Of a DNA stretch of 39,079 nucleotides, positions 7,936-15,744 are shown piece after piece (the stretch's first letter is position 1; each line of letters opens with the position of its first letter). Under the pieces are notes generated by a model. It had not been told where the DNA came from. It saw nothing but the letters and a program-made list of their open reading frames with translations, and ran no database searches. A program made the translations under genes and the position numbers. The DNA is from Prauserella aidingensis (GTDB taxonomy: Bacteria; Actinomycetota; Actinomycetes; Mycobacteriales; Pseudonocardiaceae): positions 1-39,079 of the forward strand of contig NZ_JAMTCN010000037.1 of assembly GCF_024171865.1 (NCBI RefSeq). The letters run 5' to 3'.

Positions 7936-8114
7936 GAGCACAGCCGCGCGACAGCGCGCCCGTGGGGGCGGTGGTTGGGCGACGGGCGGGCACAACACGA
8001 CCCCCCGAATCCGCAACACGATCCCCCGAATCCACAACACGACCCCCTGGAACCGCAACACGACCCCCTGGAACCGCAACACGGTCCCTTCGAGCACAGC
8101 GGCGCGGCAGCGCG
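7936..8114. repeat. Imperfect direct repeats flanking the 21-bp array
   Basis: A 23-bp segment beginning GAGCACAGC at 7936-7958 recurs at 8092-8114 with two mismatches, on either side of the 21-bp array. A second direct pair, GGGGCGGTGGTTGGG, is at 7913-7927 and 7965-7979. The array is therefore embedded in locally duplicated sequence, which suggests slippage or unequal recombination. Confidence 0.7.
7979..8083 (-). repeat. 21-bp tandem repeat array A (about 5 units)
   Basis: On the minus strand the core CGTGTTG recurs exactly every 21 bp (start bases 8083, 8062, 8041, 8020 and 7999). Each of the first four units continues with a TTC-GGGG-type half; the first two are identical and the fifth keeps only the core. 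The array lies in the 288-bp gap between the LysR remnant and the convergent helicase gene, downstream of the helicase stop on the helicase strand. The same unit family occurs at 30358-30504. Twenty-one base pairs equal two helical turns. Confidence 0.9.
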
Positions 8115-8171
8115 TCGATGAGGGGTGGCGGTCGGGTGACGGGAGGGGGCGACACGGGGCCCGGAGGGTGA

Positions 8172-10694
8172 TCAGGCGGTGGGGAGGGGGCCCACGTCGG
8201 TGAGGCGGATCACCGGGGCGCCTGCGTCGTCGGAGGCGTCGAGGTCGACCTCGGCGCTGATGCCCCAGTCGCGGTCGCCCTCGGGGTCGTCGAAGATCTG
8301 CCGCACCTTCCAGATCCCCGGTTGCTGGTCGATGATCAGCATCGCGGGCCCGCGGGCGTCCGGGCCGGTGCGGATCTCCTCGTACTCCTCGAAGTACTCG
8401 TCGAGCGCGTCGGCCCAGTCGTCGGCGTCCCAGTCGTCGTCGAGTTCGCCGAGCTCGTCGTAGGCCTCGCGGGCGGCGAGTTCGACCCGGCGGAACATCT
8501 CGTTGCGCACGAGCACGCGGAACGCGCGCTCGTTGCGCGTCACCGGCGGCGGCCCCTCGGGCAGCGCCCGCTCCGGGTGGGTCGCGGCGATCTCCTCGTC
8601 CGGGTGCCGCAGCGCCTCCCATTCGTCCAGCAGGCTCGAGTCGACCTGGCGCACGAGTTCGCCGAGCCATTCGATGAGGTCGCTCAGCGGTTCGGTCTTC
8701 GCGTCGTCGGGCACGGTGCGGCGCAGCGTGTCGTAGGCGTCGGCGAGGTACCGCAGCAGCACACCCTCGGAGCGAGCGAGGTTGTAGTGCCCGATGTACT
8801 CGACGAAGTTCATGGCCCGCTCGTACATGTCGCGCACGACCGACTTGGGCGAGAGTTCGTAGTCGGCGACCCACGGGTGTCCCTGCCGGTACGTCGCGTA
8901 CGCGGCCTCGAGCAGTTCGGCCAGCGGCTTCGGGTAGTCGATCTCCTCGAGCAGCTCCATGCGCTCGTCGTACTCGATCCCCTCGGCCTTCATCTCCGCG
9001 ACCGCCTCGCCGCGCGCCTTGAACCGTTGCTGCGACAGGATCTGCTTCGGATCGTCCACCGTGGACTCGATGATGGACACGACGTCGAGCGCGTAACTGG
9101 GCGATTCCGGGTCGAGCAGGTCGATCGCGGCGAGCGCGAGCGGCGACAGCGGCTGGTTCAGGGCGAAGTCGAACTGCAGGTCCACGGTCAGCCGCACGCG
9201 GCGGCCGTCGGCGTCGGGCTCGTCGAGCCGTTCGACGACGCCCGCCGCCAGCAACGCGCGGAAGATCGCGATCGCCCGCAGGATGTGCCTGCGCTGCGCG
9301 GCACGGTCCTCGTGGTTGTCGGTGAGTAGACGGCGCATGTGGGCGAACGCGTCGCCGGGGCGCGAGATGACGTTGAGCAGCATCGAGTGCGTCACCGTGA
9401 AACTCGACGTCAACGGTTCCGGCTCGGCGGCGATGAGCTTCTCGAACGTCGTCTCGGTCCAGTTGACGAAGCCCTCCGGCGCCTTCTTGCGCGTGATCTT
9501 GCGCTTCTTCTTGGCGTCGTCGCCCGCCTTCTCGAGGGCCTTGGCGTTCTCGATGACGTGGTCGGGCGCCTGCACCACGACGTAACCGTCGGTGTCGTAG
9601 CCCGCCCGGCCCGCGCGGCCCGCGATCTGGTGGAACTCGCGTGCCTTCAGGTGCCGCTGGCGGGTGCCGTCGAACTTCGTGAGCGCCGACAGCACCACGG
9701 TGCGGATGGGCACGTTGATGCCGACGCCGAGCGTGTCCGTGCCGCAGATCAGCTTCAGCAGGCCTGCCTGCGCGAGCTGTTCGACCAGCCGCCGGTACTT
9801 CGGCAGCATTCCCGCGTGGTGCACCCCGATGCCCGCGCGCACGAGCCGCGAGAGCGTCTTGCCGAACCCGGCCGAGAACCGGAAGTCGCCGATGGCCTCG
9901 GCGATGGCGTCCTTCTCCGCCCGCGTCGTGACGTTGATGCTCACCAGCGCCTGCGCACTCTCCACGGCCGCCGCCTGCGAGAAGTGCACGATGTAGATCG
10001 GCGCCTGTCCCCCGGACAGCAGCTCGGTGACGGTCTCGTGCATCGGTGTCATCGCGTAGCGGAACGTCAGGGGCACGGGACGTTCGGCCGAGGTGACCAC
10101 GGCGGTCGACCGGCCGGTGCGCCGCGTCAGGTCCTTCTCGAAGAACGAGACGTCGCCCAGCGTGGCCGACATGAGCACGAACTGTGCCTGGGGCAGTTCG
10201 ATCAGCGGCACCTGCCAGGCCCAGCCGCGGTCCGGTTCGGAGTAGAAGTGGAACTCGTCGGCGACGACCTGGCCGACGTCGGCGTCCGCGCCGTCGCGCA
10301 GCGCGATGTTGGCGAGGATCTCCGCGGTGCAGCAGATGATCGGGGCGTCCGGGTTGACCGACGAGTCGCCGGTGACCATCCCGACGTTGTCCGCACCGAA
10401 GGTCTCGACGAGCGAGAAGAACTTCTCGGACACCAGGGCCTTGATCGGCGCCGTGTAGTAGCTCCGGCGGCCGTCGGCGAGCGCCGCGAAGTGGGCCCCC
10501 ACCGCGACCAGGCTCTTGCCCGAGCCCGTCGGCGTGGACAGGATGACGTTCGCGCCCGAGACCGCCTCGATCAGGGCTTCCTCCTGGGCGGGATACAGCT
10601 CGATGCCGCGTTCGAGAGTCCAGGTGGAGAACGCGTCGAACAGCGTGTCCGGGTCGGAGTCGCCGGGTACCAGGTCGGCAAGGGAGTCAGTCAT
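8172..10694 (-). CDS. Ski2-like DEAD/DEAH-box helicase with DUF3516 region
   Basis: An 840-residue superfamily 2 helicase, probably acting on RNA in the cytoplasm. It has Walker A TPTGSGKS (about 54-61), motif II DEFH (146-149), motif III SAT (176-178) and motif VI QIAGRAGRAGYD (about 353-364). A basic KKKRKITRKK patch follows, then a long C-terminal region of the DUF3516 type found in actinobacterial members. A very acidic stretch (ELDDDWDADDWADAL) lies near the C-terminus. The ATG at 10694 has only a weak AGGT in front. The gene stands alone, divergent from the acidic protein gene; array A follows its stop codon. The substrate and physiological role of this subfamily are not known to me. 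Confidence 0.9.
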   Translation of the reverse strand: MTDSLADLVPGDSDPDTLFDAFSTWTLERGIELYPAQEEALIEAVSGANVILSTPTGSGKSLVAVGAHFAALADGRRSYYTAPIKALVSEKFFSLVETFGADNVGMVTGDSSVNPDAPIICCTAEILANIALRDGADADVGQVVADEFHFYSEPDRGWAWQVPLIELPQAQFVLMSATLGDVSFFEKDLTRRTGRSTAVVTSAERPVPLTFRYAMTPMHETVTELLSGGQAPIYIVHFSQAAAVESAQALVSINVTTRAEKDAIAEAIGDFRFSAGFGKTLSRLVRAGIGVHHAGMLPKYRRLVEQLAQAGLLKLICGTDTLGVGINVPIRTVVLSALTKFDGTRQRHLKAREFHQIAGRAGRAGYDTDGYVVVQAPDHVIENAKALEKAGDDAKKKRKITRKKAPEGFVNWTETTFEKLIAAEPEPLTSSFTVTHSMLLNVISRPGDAFAHMRRLLTDNHEDRAAQRRHILRAIAIFRALLAAGVVERLDEPDADGRRVRLTVDLQFDFALNQPLSPLALAAIDLLDPESPSYALDVVSIIESTVDDPKQILSQQRFKARGEAVAEMKAEGIEYDERMELLEEIDYPKPLAELLEAAYATYRQGHPWVADYELSPKSVVRDMYERAMNFVEYIGHYNLARSEGVLLRYLADAYDTLRRTVPDDAKTEPLSDLIEWLGELVRQVDSSLLDEWEALRHPDEEIAATHPERALPEGPPPVTRNERAFRVLVRNEMFRRVELAAREAYDELGELDDDWDADDWADALDEYFEEYEEIRTGPDARGPAMLIIDQQPGIWKVRQIFDDPEGDRDWGISAEVDLDASDDAGAPVIRLTDVGPLPTA

Positions 10695-10840
10695 CGTGAC
10701 CTAGATGGTGTCATCGCGACTTTCGGCCGGTGAGGGGTGATCGCGGGAACCGGGAGGAACCCGTACGCTTCGAGGGCGCGCCCCGGCTGAGTGAATCACC
10801 CTGCCGAGCTGGGCGTATCAGGTGTGTGGCGGAGGAAGTA

Positions 10841-12106
10841 ATGGCACAGGACATCATCCCGATCGAACTCGGGCTGCCGCAGGGCGACCTCGTCACCCTG
10901 TGGGCCCCGCGCTGGCGGGAGGACGGCGAGGAGTGGGAAGCCTTCCTCGGCGATGAGGAGGACCTGTACGCCTTCCCCGACGCTGCACACCTCGCCGCCT
11001 ACGTGCGCACGGCCGAGCAGCACGATCTGGTCGACCACCCGGCGTGGCACACCGTGCCCGCGCTGAACGCGCCCGAGCTGATCCCGGACGACGACCACTC
11101 GTACGACCTGGTCGGCGTGCCGGAGATGGTCGCCGAGACGCCCGACTCGTGGACGCTGTCCGAGCTGGCCGAGATCGTCGGCATCGTGCGCTCGCTGGCC
11201 GACGTGTGCGAGCTCGACGACGTGCACGAGGTCCTCGACAGCTGCGAGGGCTTCTCGCTGCTCGACCAGGGGACGCTCCCGTTCAGCGGCCGCGAGGGCG
11301 GCAAGCTGTGGACCGACCTGTCGGAGACGGTGTCCGAGAAGTGGGACACGATCCTCGACGCGGTGGACGACCTCGTGACCGTGCCCGACGTCGACGCCGC
11401 CACGCTCGAGACCACGGCCGAGGAGCTCGCCGCGTTCCACGAGGAGTCGGCCGAGTCCGGGGCGGGCGTGGACGCCGAGAACGAGGAGATCGACTCCGTC
11501 GGCGGTTCGGACTCCGAGGACGAGGACACCGGCGACACCGAGGAAGAACTCGGCTTCTGGGGCGAGGTCGGCATCGACCCGATCAAGATCGTCACCTCGA
11601 GCAGCGAGTACTACACGCTGCGGTGCTACCTCGACGACGACCCGGTGTTCCTCGGCTCGAACGGCACCATCGAGGTCTTCACCTCCCCGAAGGCGCTGGC
11701 CCGCAGGCTCGCCGAGCCGGGCGATCTGGCCGACAACGAGCTCGCCGACGTGTCCACGTGGGACGAGGTGCTGACGGCGGCGACCGCGGGCGAACTCGAG
11801 GTCGAGGTCGAGGCGGCCAACACCTACGTGCTGGCATCGCTGGACTCCGACCTCGGTGAAGGGCCCGACGCGGTCGACCCCAACCAGCTCGAACTGGCCG
11901 TCGAACTGCTCACCGACGCCGCGGACTGGTCCGGCGACGACAGTGTGGGCGAGGCGCTCGCGACGTCGGAGCGGCTCGGCTGGCTCGTGTCCTACATCCT
12001 CAAGCCCGACCCCACGCGGTTGGCGCCGAGCGGCCCGTTCGACGACGAGCAGAAGACCTGGCGCGGCCTGGTCGACGTCTTCGAGGACCGCCTCCACGTC
12101 AACTGA
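10841..12106 (+). CDS. Acidic hypothetical protein with internal duplication
   Basis: The 421-residue protein is strongly acidic and has no signal peptide or membrane segment. I do not recognise a named domain; relatives in actinobacteria are sometimes labelled 'primosomal protein' without good reason. Two halves look duplicated: residues 15-70 (EAFLGDEEDLYAF, AAHLAAYV) resemble 252-307 (PVFLGSNGTIEVF, PKALARRL), and 140-175 resemble 390-419 around LPFSGREGGKLW and GPFDDEQKTW. An acidic linker (about 200-240) joins them. The start at 10841 has a strong Shine-Dalgarno, GGAGGA, 4 nt upstream. A possible -10 (TACGCT, 10764-10769) lies about 70 bp upstream, in the region divergent from the helicase. 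The acidity could mean nucleic-acid mimicry or a binding platform; this is speculation. Confidence 0.8.
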   Translation: MAQDIIPIELGLPQGDLVTLWAPRWREDGEEWEAFLGDEEDLYAFPDAAHLAAYVRTAEQHDLVDHPAWHTVPALNAPELIPDDDHSYDLVGVPEMVAETPDSWTLSELAEIVGIVRSLADVCELDDVHEVLDSCEGFSLLDQGTLPFSGREGGKLWTDLSETVSEKWDTILDAVDDLVTVPDVDAATLETTAEELAAFHEESAESGAGVDAENEEIDSVGGSDSEDEDTGDTEEELGFWGEVGIDPIKIVTSSSEYYTLRCYLDDDPVFLGSNGTIEVFTSPKALARRLAEPGDLADNELADVSTWDEVLTAATAGELEVEVEAANTYVLASLDSDLGEGPDAVDPNQLELAVELLTDAADWSGDDSVGEALATSERLGWLVSYILKPDPTRLAPSGPFDDEQKTWRGLVDVFEDRLHVN

Positions 12107-12187
12107 CGCCGACGCGGCCCACATGTCCGCAGAGGTCGTCACCCCGCGATTCGTCTCCAGCACGTGACGCCGGCACGGGCGCGGTGT

Positions 12188-13519
12188 TCACCAGCGTTCG
12201 CTGCGCACCGGGGTGAGCCAGACGGCCAGCACGGGGAAGAGCGCCGCGACGCAGAACGCCAGTGCGTAGCGGGTGTCGCCGATCACGAGGCCGAGCAGCG
12301 GCGGGGTCAGCACGGCGGCGAGGTTCTGCGTCGTGTTCTGCACCCCCATCGCACGGCCCGCCCAGCTGATCCCGGCGAGTTCGGCCGACGCGGTGAAGCC
12401 GAGTCCGTTGTCGCTGACGGTGATGACGGCCGCCAGGGTCAGGGCGCCGACCGCCAGCCACGACCACGTCGCGTCGCCGCCCGCCAGCAGCAGCATCACC
12501 AGCGCGCTCGCCACGGCCAGTGTCCGCATCGGACGGAGCCTGCTGCGGACCCGGTCGGACCAGTACCCGGCCGCGAGCCTGCCCAGCGCGCCGAGGCCCT
12601 GCAGCACGGCGAGGAACGCGCCCGCGGCGAGCGCGCTCCAGTCGTGCATCGTCACCAGGTACACGGGCGCGAACGCCGACACCGCGAACTGCGGGACGAC
12701 CAGCAACGCGCTGGAGCCGTGCACCCGCCACAGTGTCGTGCCGCGATACGGAGACCGGTCGCGGTGGGGGCTGCCGCCGTCTCCGTCGGATTCCGGCCGC
12801 GGCGGGTCGACCACGAACCACGCCACCAGCAGCGCAACGGTCAGCGCCAGCGCGGCGGGCAGCAGCATCGCGCCGCGGTACCCGGCGTGTTCGGCCAGCA
12901 GCGGCAGCGCCAGCGCGGCGACGCCGACGCCGAGCGGCTGCGCGGTCTGCCGGATACCCATGGCGACGCCGCGTTCGGCGGCCGAGAACCAGCCCATGAC
13001 GACGCGGCCGCTGGCGGCGTTGACCGACGCCGTGCACGCTCCCGCGGCGACGAGCAGGGCGAACAGCGCGGGCAGCGACGGGCCGGTGAGGCCCGCGACG
13101 AGCAGGAGCAGTCCGGAGGCGCCGAGGCCGAGCGCCATGACGAGGCGTTCGCCGTAGCGGTCGGCGGCCGCGCCCCACAGGATCAGCGTGAGCAGCAATC
13201 CGATGCTCGGTGCGACGACCACCGTGCCCGCCTGGCTGAGCGTGAGGTTCTCCGCCCGTTGCATCGCCGGGACGAGGAACGGGATGCCGAACAGGAACGC
13301 GCAGCTCGCGGTCTGGGCGCCCAGGCCGAGCGCGAGGATCCGCCACCGGAACCAGCGGGATCGACGTCCCCCGTGACCGTCGGCGGACTCGACGGCGACG
13401 TCACCGCTCCCCCGCGACGTGCCGTCGGGACCGCCGCCGGAGGCGTCCGGGCGGCCGGCGTCACCGCCGTCGCCGGGGCCTTGGCCCTCACCGCGGCCCG
13501 GAGGCCCCGTCCGCGTCAT
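12188..13519 (-). CDS. MFS transporter
   Basis: An inner-membrane major facilitator protein of 443 residues with about 12 hydrophobic segments. After a Gly/Asp-rich cytoplasmic N-terminus of about 50 residues, the first helices are followed by the MFS loop motif GAAADRYGERLV, and the matching second-half loop is AAGYWSDRVRSR. A hydrophilic central loop (PPRPESDGDGG) separates the halves. The start is probably ATG 13519; an ATG four codons upstream (13531) lies inside the operator-like repeat. The GGGAG before 13519 is only about 2 nt away, so the start is uncertain. A promoter and a 10-bp dyad sit just upstream, which suggests control by a repressor. Substrate unknown. Confidence 0.88.
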   Translation of the reverse strand: MTRTGPPGRGEGQGPGDGGDAGRPDASGGGPDGTSRGSGDVAVESADGHGGRRSRWFRWRILALGLGAQTASCAFLFGIPFLVPAMQRAENLTLSQAGTVVVAPSIGLLLTLILWGAAADRYGERLVMALGLGASGLLLLVAGLTGPSLPALFALLVAAGACTASVNAASGRVVMGWFSAAERGVAMGIRQTAQPLGVGVAALALPLLAEHAGYRGAMLLPAALALTVALLVAWFVVDPPRPESDGDGGSPHRDRSPYRGTTLWRVHGSSALLVVPQFAVSAFAPVYLVTMHDWSALAAGAFLAVLQGLGALGRLAAGYWSDRVRSRLRPMRTLAVASALVMLLLAGGDATWSWLAVGALTLAAVITVSDNGLGFTASAELAGISWAGRAMGVQNTTQNLAAVLTPPLLGLVIGDTRYALAFCVAALFPVLAVWLTPVRSERW

Positions 13520-13524
13520 TGCTC

Positions 13525-13556
13525 CCACCATTCAAGACGACGATCCTGAATGGTGG
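13525..13556. promoter_or_regulatory. Operator-like inverted repeat of the MFS gene
   Basis: CCACCATTCA (13525-13534) and TGAATGGTGG (13547-13556) are perfect 10-bp arms with a 12-bp spacer, extended inward by two more pairs after one mismatch. Centre-to-centre distance is 22 bp, about two turns. The dyad begins directly after the -10 of the MFS promoter and covers the expected transcription start. That is the classic place for a repressor site. A hairpin in the mRNA leader is the alternative. Confidence 0.6.
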
Positions 13557-13585
13557 ACTTTAGTTCGCGTGGCTAACCGTCACAA
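13557..13585 (-). promoter_or_regulatory. Promoter of the MFS gene
   Basis: On the minus strand TTGTGA (13580-13585), a 17-bp spacer and TAAAGT (13557-13562) form a good vegetative promoter. It overlaps the last codons of the HAD phosphatase gene, so the MFS gene can be transcribed separately from it. Confidence 0.6.
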
Positions 13586-14202
13586 GCGAGCGAATGGGCC
13601 TCACGGAGATCACGGCCGCTGTAGGCGTGGGTGGCGAGGTCGCCGACGTGGTGGTCGGCGTTGACGGCCACCGAGACCGGCACGGCACCGAACAGGGCGA
13701 CGTCGGACGACGAGTCGCCGTAGGCCACGCAGTCGGCGCGGGTCACGCCGAACGCCGCGCACAGCTCGTCGGCGATGCGCACCTTGGAATCGGGCGTATG
13801 GATGAGCGCCGGATCGACGGGTTCGGCGAACGGCACCGCGGGCCACGGCGAGCCGTGTGCTGCGTGCGCTCCCCAGGGCACCAGCCGTTCGACGAAGAAG
13901 CTCGGCGAGATCGAGATGACGGCGCAGTGCTCGCCGCGCGCCCGGATGTCGGCCCACGTCTCGCGGATGCCGTCCAGCCACGGCGCGCCGTCGAACGCCG
14001 CGGCGACGTGCGCCTCGGTGAGCTCGCCCCACAGCGCCTGTGCACGCCGCGCGAACTCGCCGGTGGTCAGCAGCCCGTCGGCGAAGGCCCGTTCCAGCTC
14101 GACGATCTCCCCCTCGACGCCGATCTGCTTCGACAGTTCGATCGCCGCGGCCGAGTCGTGGATGAGGGTGCCGTCCATGTCGAACAAGTGCAGTCGCGTC
14201 AT
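13573..14202 (-). CDS. HAD-family phosphatase (phosphoserine phosphatase-like, HAD-IB)
   Basis: The 209-residue cytosolic protein has all HAD motifs: FDMDGTL with the nucleophilic Asp (motif I, residues 8-14), ISISPS (motif II), the Lys of DSKVRIADE (motif III) and YGDSSSDVALF (motif IV). The helical cap between motifs I and II and the order of motifs fit the HAD-IB (SerB-like) group. The substrate is not certain; phosphoserine or another small phosphomonoester is possible. A TACAGT hexamer ends 8 nt before the ATG without a Shine-Dalgarno, suggesting a leaderless transcript. It is on the same strand as the MFS gene (53-nt gap) and as add upstream. Confidence 0.85.
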   Translation of the reverse strand: MTRLHLFDMDGTLIHDSAAAIELSKQIGVEGEIVELERAFADGLLTTGEFARRAQALWGELTEAHVAAAFDGAPWLDGIRETWADIRARGEHCAVISISPSFFVERLVPWGAHAAHGSPWPAVPFAEPVDPALIHTPDSKVRIADELCAAFGVTRADCVAYGDSSSDVALFGAVPVSVAVNADHHVGDLATHAYSGRDLREAHSLACDG

Positions 14203-14210
14203 CGCGACGC

Positions 14211-14216
14211 ACTGTA
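14211..14216 (-). promoter_or_regulatory. Leaderless -10 element of the HAD gene
   Basis: TACAGT on the minus strand ends 8 nt before the ATG at 14202. No Shine-Dalgarno is present. Confidence 0.4.
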
Positions 14217-14301
14217 GCCGCCGGGGCCGCGGGGACCCGAACGAGTTTCCGCCGACCGTGAGACGCGCGTGCCGCCCGGGACGGCGGCGCGCCCCGGGGC
14301 C

Positions 14302-14355
14302 GATGCCCGCGCGACCGGTGCACCGCCCGTGGCGGCCGGTCGCGATGCGGGCATC
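14302..14355 (-). terminator. Long hairpin downstream of add
   Basis: GATGCCCGC (14302-14310) pairs with GCGGGCATC (14347-14355), and GCGACCGG (14311-14318) with CCGGTCGC (14336-14343), with a 3-nt bulge and a 17-nt loop. It starts 20 nt after the add stop codon. There is no U-tract, so it may be a U-less terminator or an RNA-stabilising end. Confidence 0.55.
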
Positions 14356-14374
14356 CGGGCCCCTGTCGCGTCGC

Positions 14375-15469
14375 TCAGGACATCAACTCGGCGTATCCCG
14401 GCTTGATGACGTTGTTGATCACGTCGAGCCGCTGGTCGAAATCCAGGAACGCGGATTTCATCGCGTTGATCGTGAACCACTGGAGATCGGCCCAGTCGTA
14501 GCCGAAGGCATCGACCAGAGCCGCGAACTCCGACGACATGGAGCAGCCGCTCATCAACCGGTTGTCGGTGTTGACCGTGACCCGGAAACGCAGCTTCGCG
14601 AGCAGACCGAACGGGTGCTCCGCGATCGACGGCGCAGCACCGGTCTGGACGTTCGACGACGGGCACAGTTCGAGCGGGATGCGCGTGTCACGAACGAACG
14701 AGGCGAGCCTGCCCAATTGCACCTCGCCGTCGGCGGAAATCTTCAGGTCGTCGGCGATCCGAACGCCGTGCCCGAGCCTTTCCGCGCCGCAATGCTGAAT
14801 CGCCTCCCAAATGGAGGCGAGCCCGAAAGCCTCACCCGCGTGAATGGTGAAATGACCATTGTTGGAACGCATGTACTCGAATGCGTCGAGATTTCGCGTC
14901 GGGGGATATCCCGCCTCCGGTCCGGCGATGTCGAAACCGGCCACGCCGGTGTCGCGGTGCCGGACGGTCAGCTCGGCGATCTCGGATGCGCGCGCGTGCT
15001 GGCGCATCGCGCACAGCAGCTGCCGGGCCAGGATGCCGTGACCCTTGGCCTTCGCCTTCCGTTCACCCTCCGTGACGCCGTCCGAGACGGCCTTGACCAC
15101 CGCATCGAGTGACAATCCGCGTTCGACGAACAGTTCGGGGGCGTAGCGCAGTTCGGCGTAGACGACGCCGTCGTCGGCCAGGTCCTCGACCGCCTCGGCG
15201 GCGACCCTGGCCAGCGCGTCCTCGGTCTGCATGACGCCGCAGGTGTGGGCGAACGTCTCCAGGTACTTCTCCAGCGAACCGGAGTCCGCCGCGTCGGCGA
15301 ACCAGCGGCCGAGTTCGTCGACGTCGGTGGTCGGCAGCCCGTCGTAACCGGTGCTGTCGGCCAGCTCGACGACCGTGCGGGGACGCAATCCGCCGTCGAG
15401 GTGGTCGTGAAGCAGGACCTTGGGGGCCTGACGTAGTTGTTCCCGAGTCGGGGCACTTGTGGTGTCCAT
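14375..15469 (-). CDS. add: Adenosine deaminase
   Basis: A zinc enzyme converting adenosine and deoxyadenosine to the inosine forms. The 364-residue protein has the metal-binding HDHLDGG near the N-terminus (about 21-27), HAGEAFG, GHGVRI, the ELCPSSN strand and VNTDNRLMS, which supplies the catalytic Asp. Length and motif order fit standard bacterial adenosine deaminase rather than AMP or adenine deaminase. The ATG at 15469 is preceded at 6 nt by TAGTGT with no Shine-Dalgarno, so a leaderless mRNA is likely. It belongs functionally with deoA, cdd and the nucleoside transporter further right but is separated from deoA by a coiled-coil gene on the other strand. Confidence 0.95.
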   Translation of the reverse strand: MDTTSAPTREQLRQAPKVLLHDHLDGGLRPRTVVELADSTGYDGLPTTDVDELGRWFADAADSGSLEKYLETFAHTCGVMQTEDALARVAAEAVEDLADDGVVYAELRYAPELFVERGLSLDAVVKAVSDGVTEGERKAKAKGHGILARQLLCAMRQHARASEIAELTVRHRDTGVAGFDIAGPEAGYPPTRNLDAFEYMRSNNGHFTIHAGEAFGLASIWEAIQHCGAERLGHGVRIADDLKISADGEVQLGRLASFVRDTRIPLELCPSSNVQTGAAPSIAEHPFGLLAKLRFRVTVNTDNRLMSGCSMSSEFAALVDAFGYDWADLQWFTINAMKSAFLDFDQRLDVINNVIKPGYAELMS

Positions 15470-15475
15470 GTACTG

Positions 15476-15481
15476 ACACTA
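15476..15481 (-). promoter_or_regulatory. Leaderless -10 element of add
   Basis: TAGTGT on the minus strand ends 6 nt before the add ATG. The same hexamer, at 7 nt, precedes fbiC. Confidence 0.45.
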
Positions 15482-15744
15482 CTCGCCTCGCCCCCTCGGC
15501 GTCCTGCTCCACGCCGGTGACTCCGTACGGACGGCCGGGATCGGGGACGCGCAGGCGGGCCGGGCGGCAAGACGGGCGGGCAATATGTTGACCCGTTCGT
15601 TATTCCGGCGGTCGCGGCCCGCCGTATGCCGTCCTATGCCACAGCCGTCACACACAATTTCCCGGGGGCACTGGCCGCCCCATTTCCGGAGTGGATAGGC
15701 TGCCGATCACGTCCCATCCTTTCCCCGCCGATGAAGGACTCGCA

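Noticed and set aside
7979-8083. Array A as a CRISPR
   Set aside because: Units are directly adjacent at a 21-bp period with no unique spacers and no cas genes. The same applies to array B.
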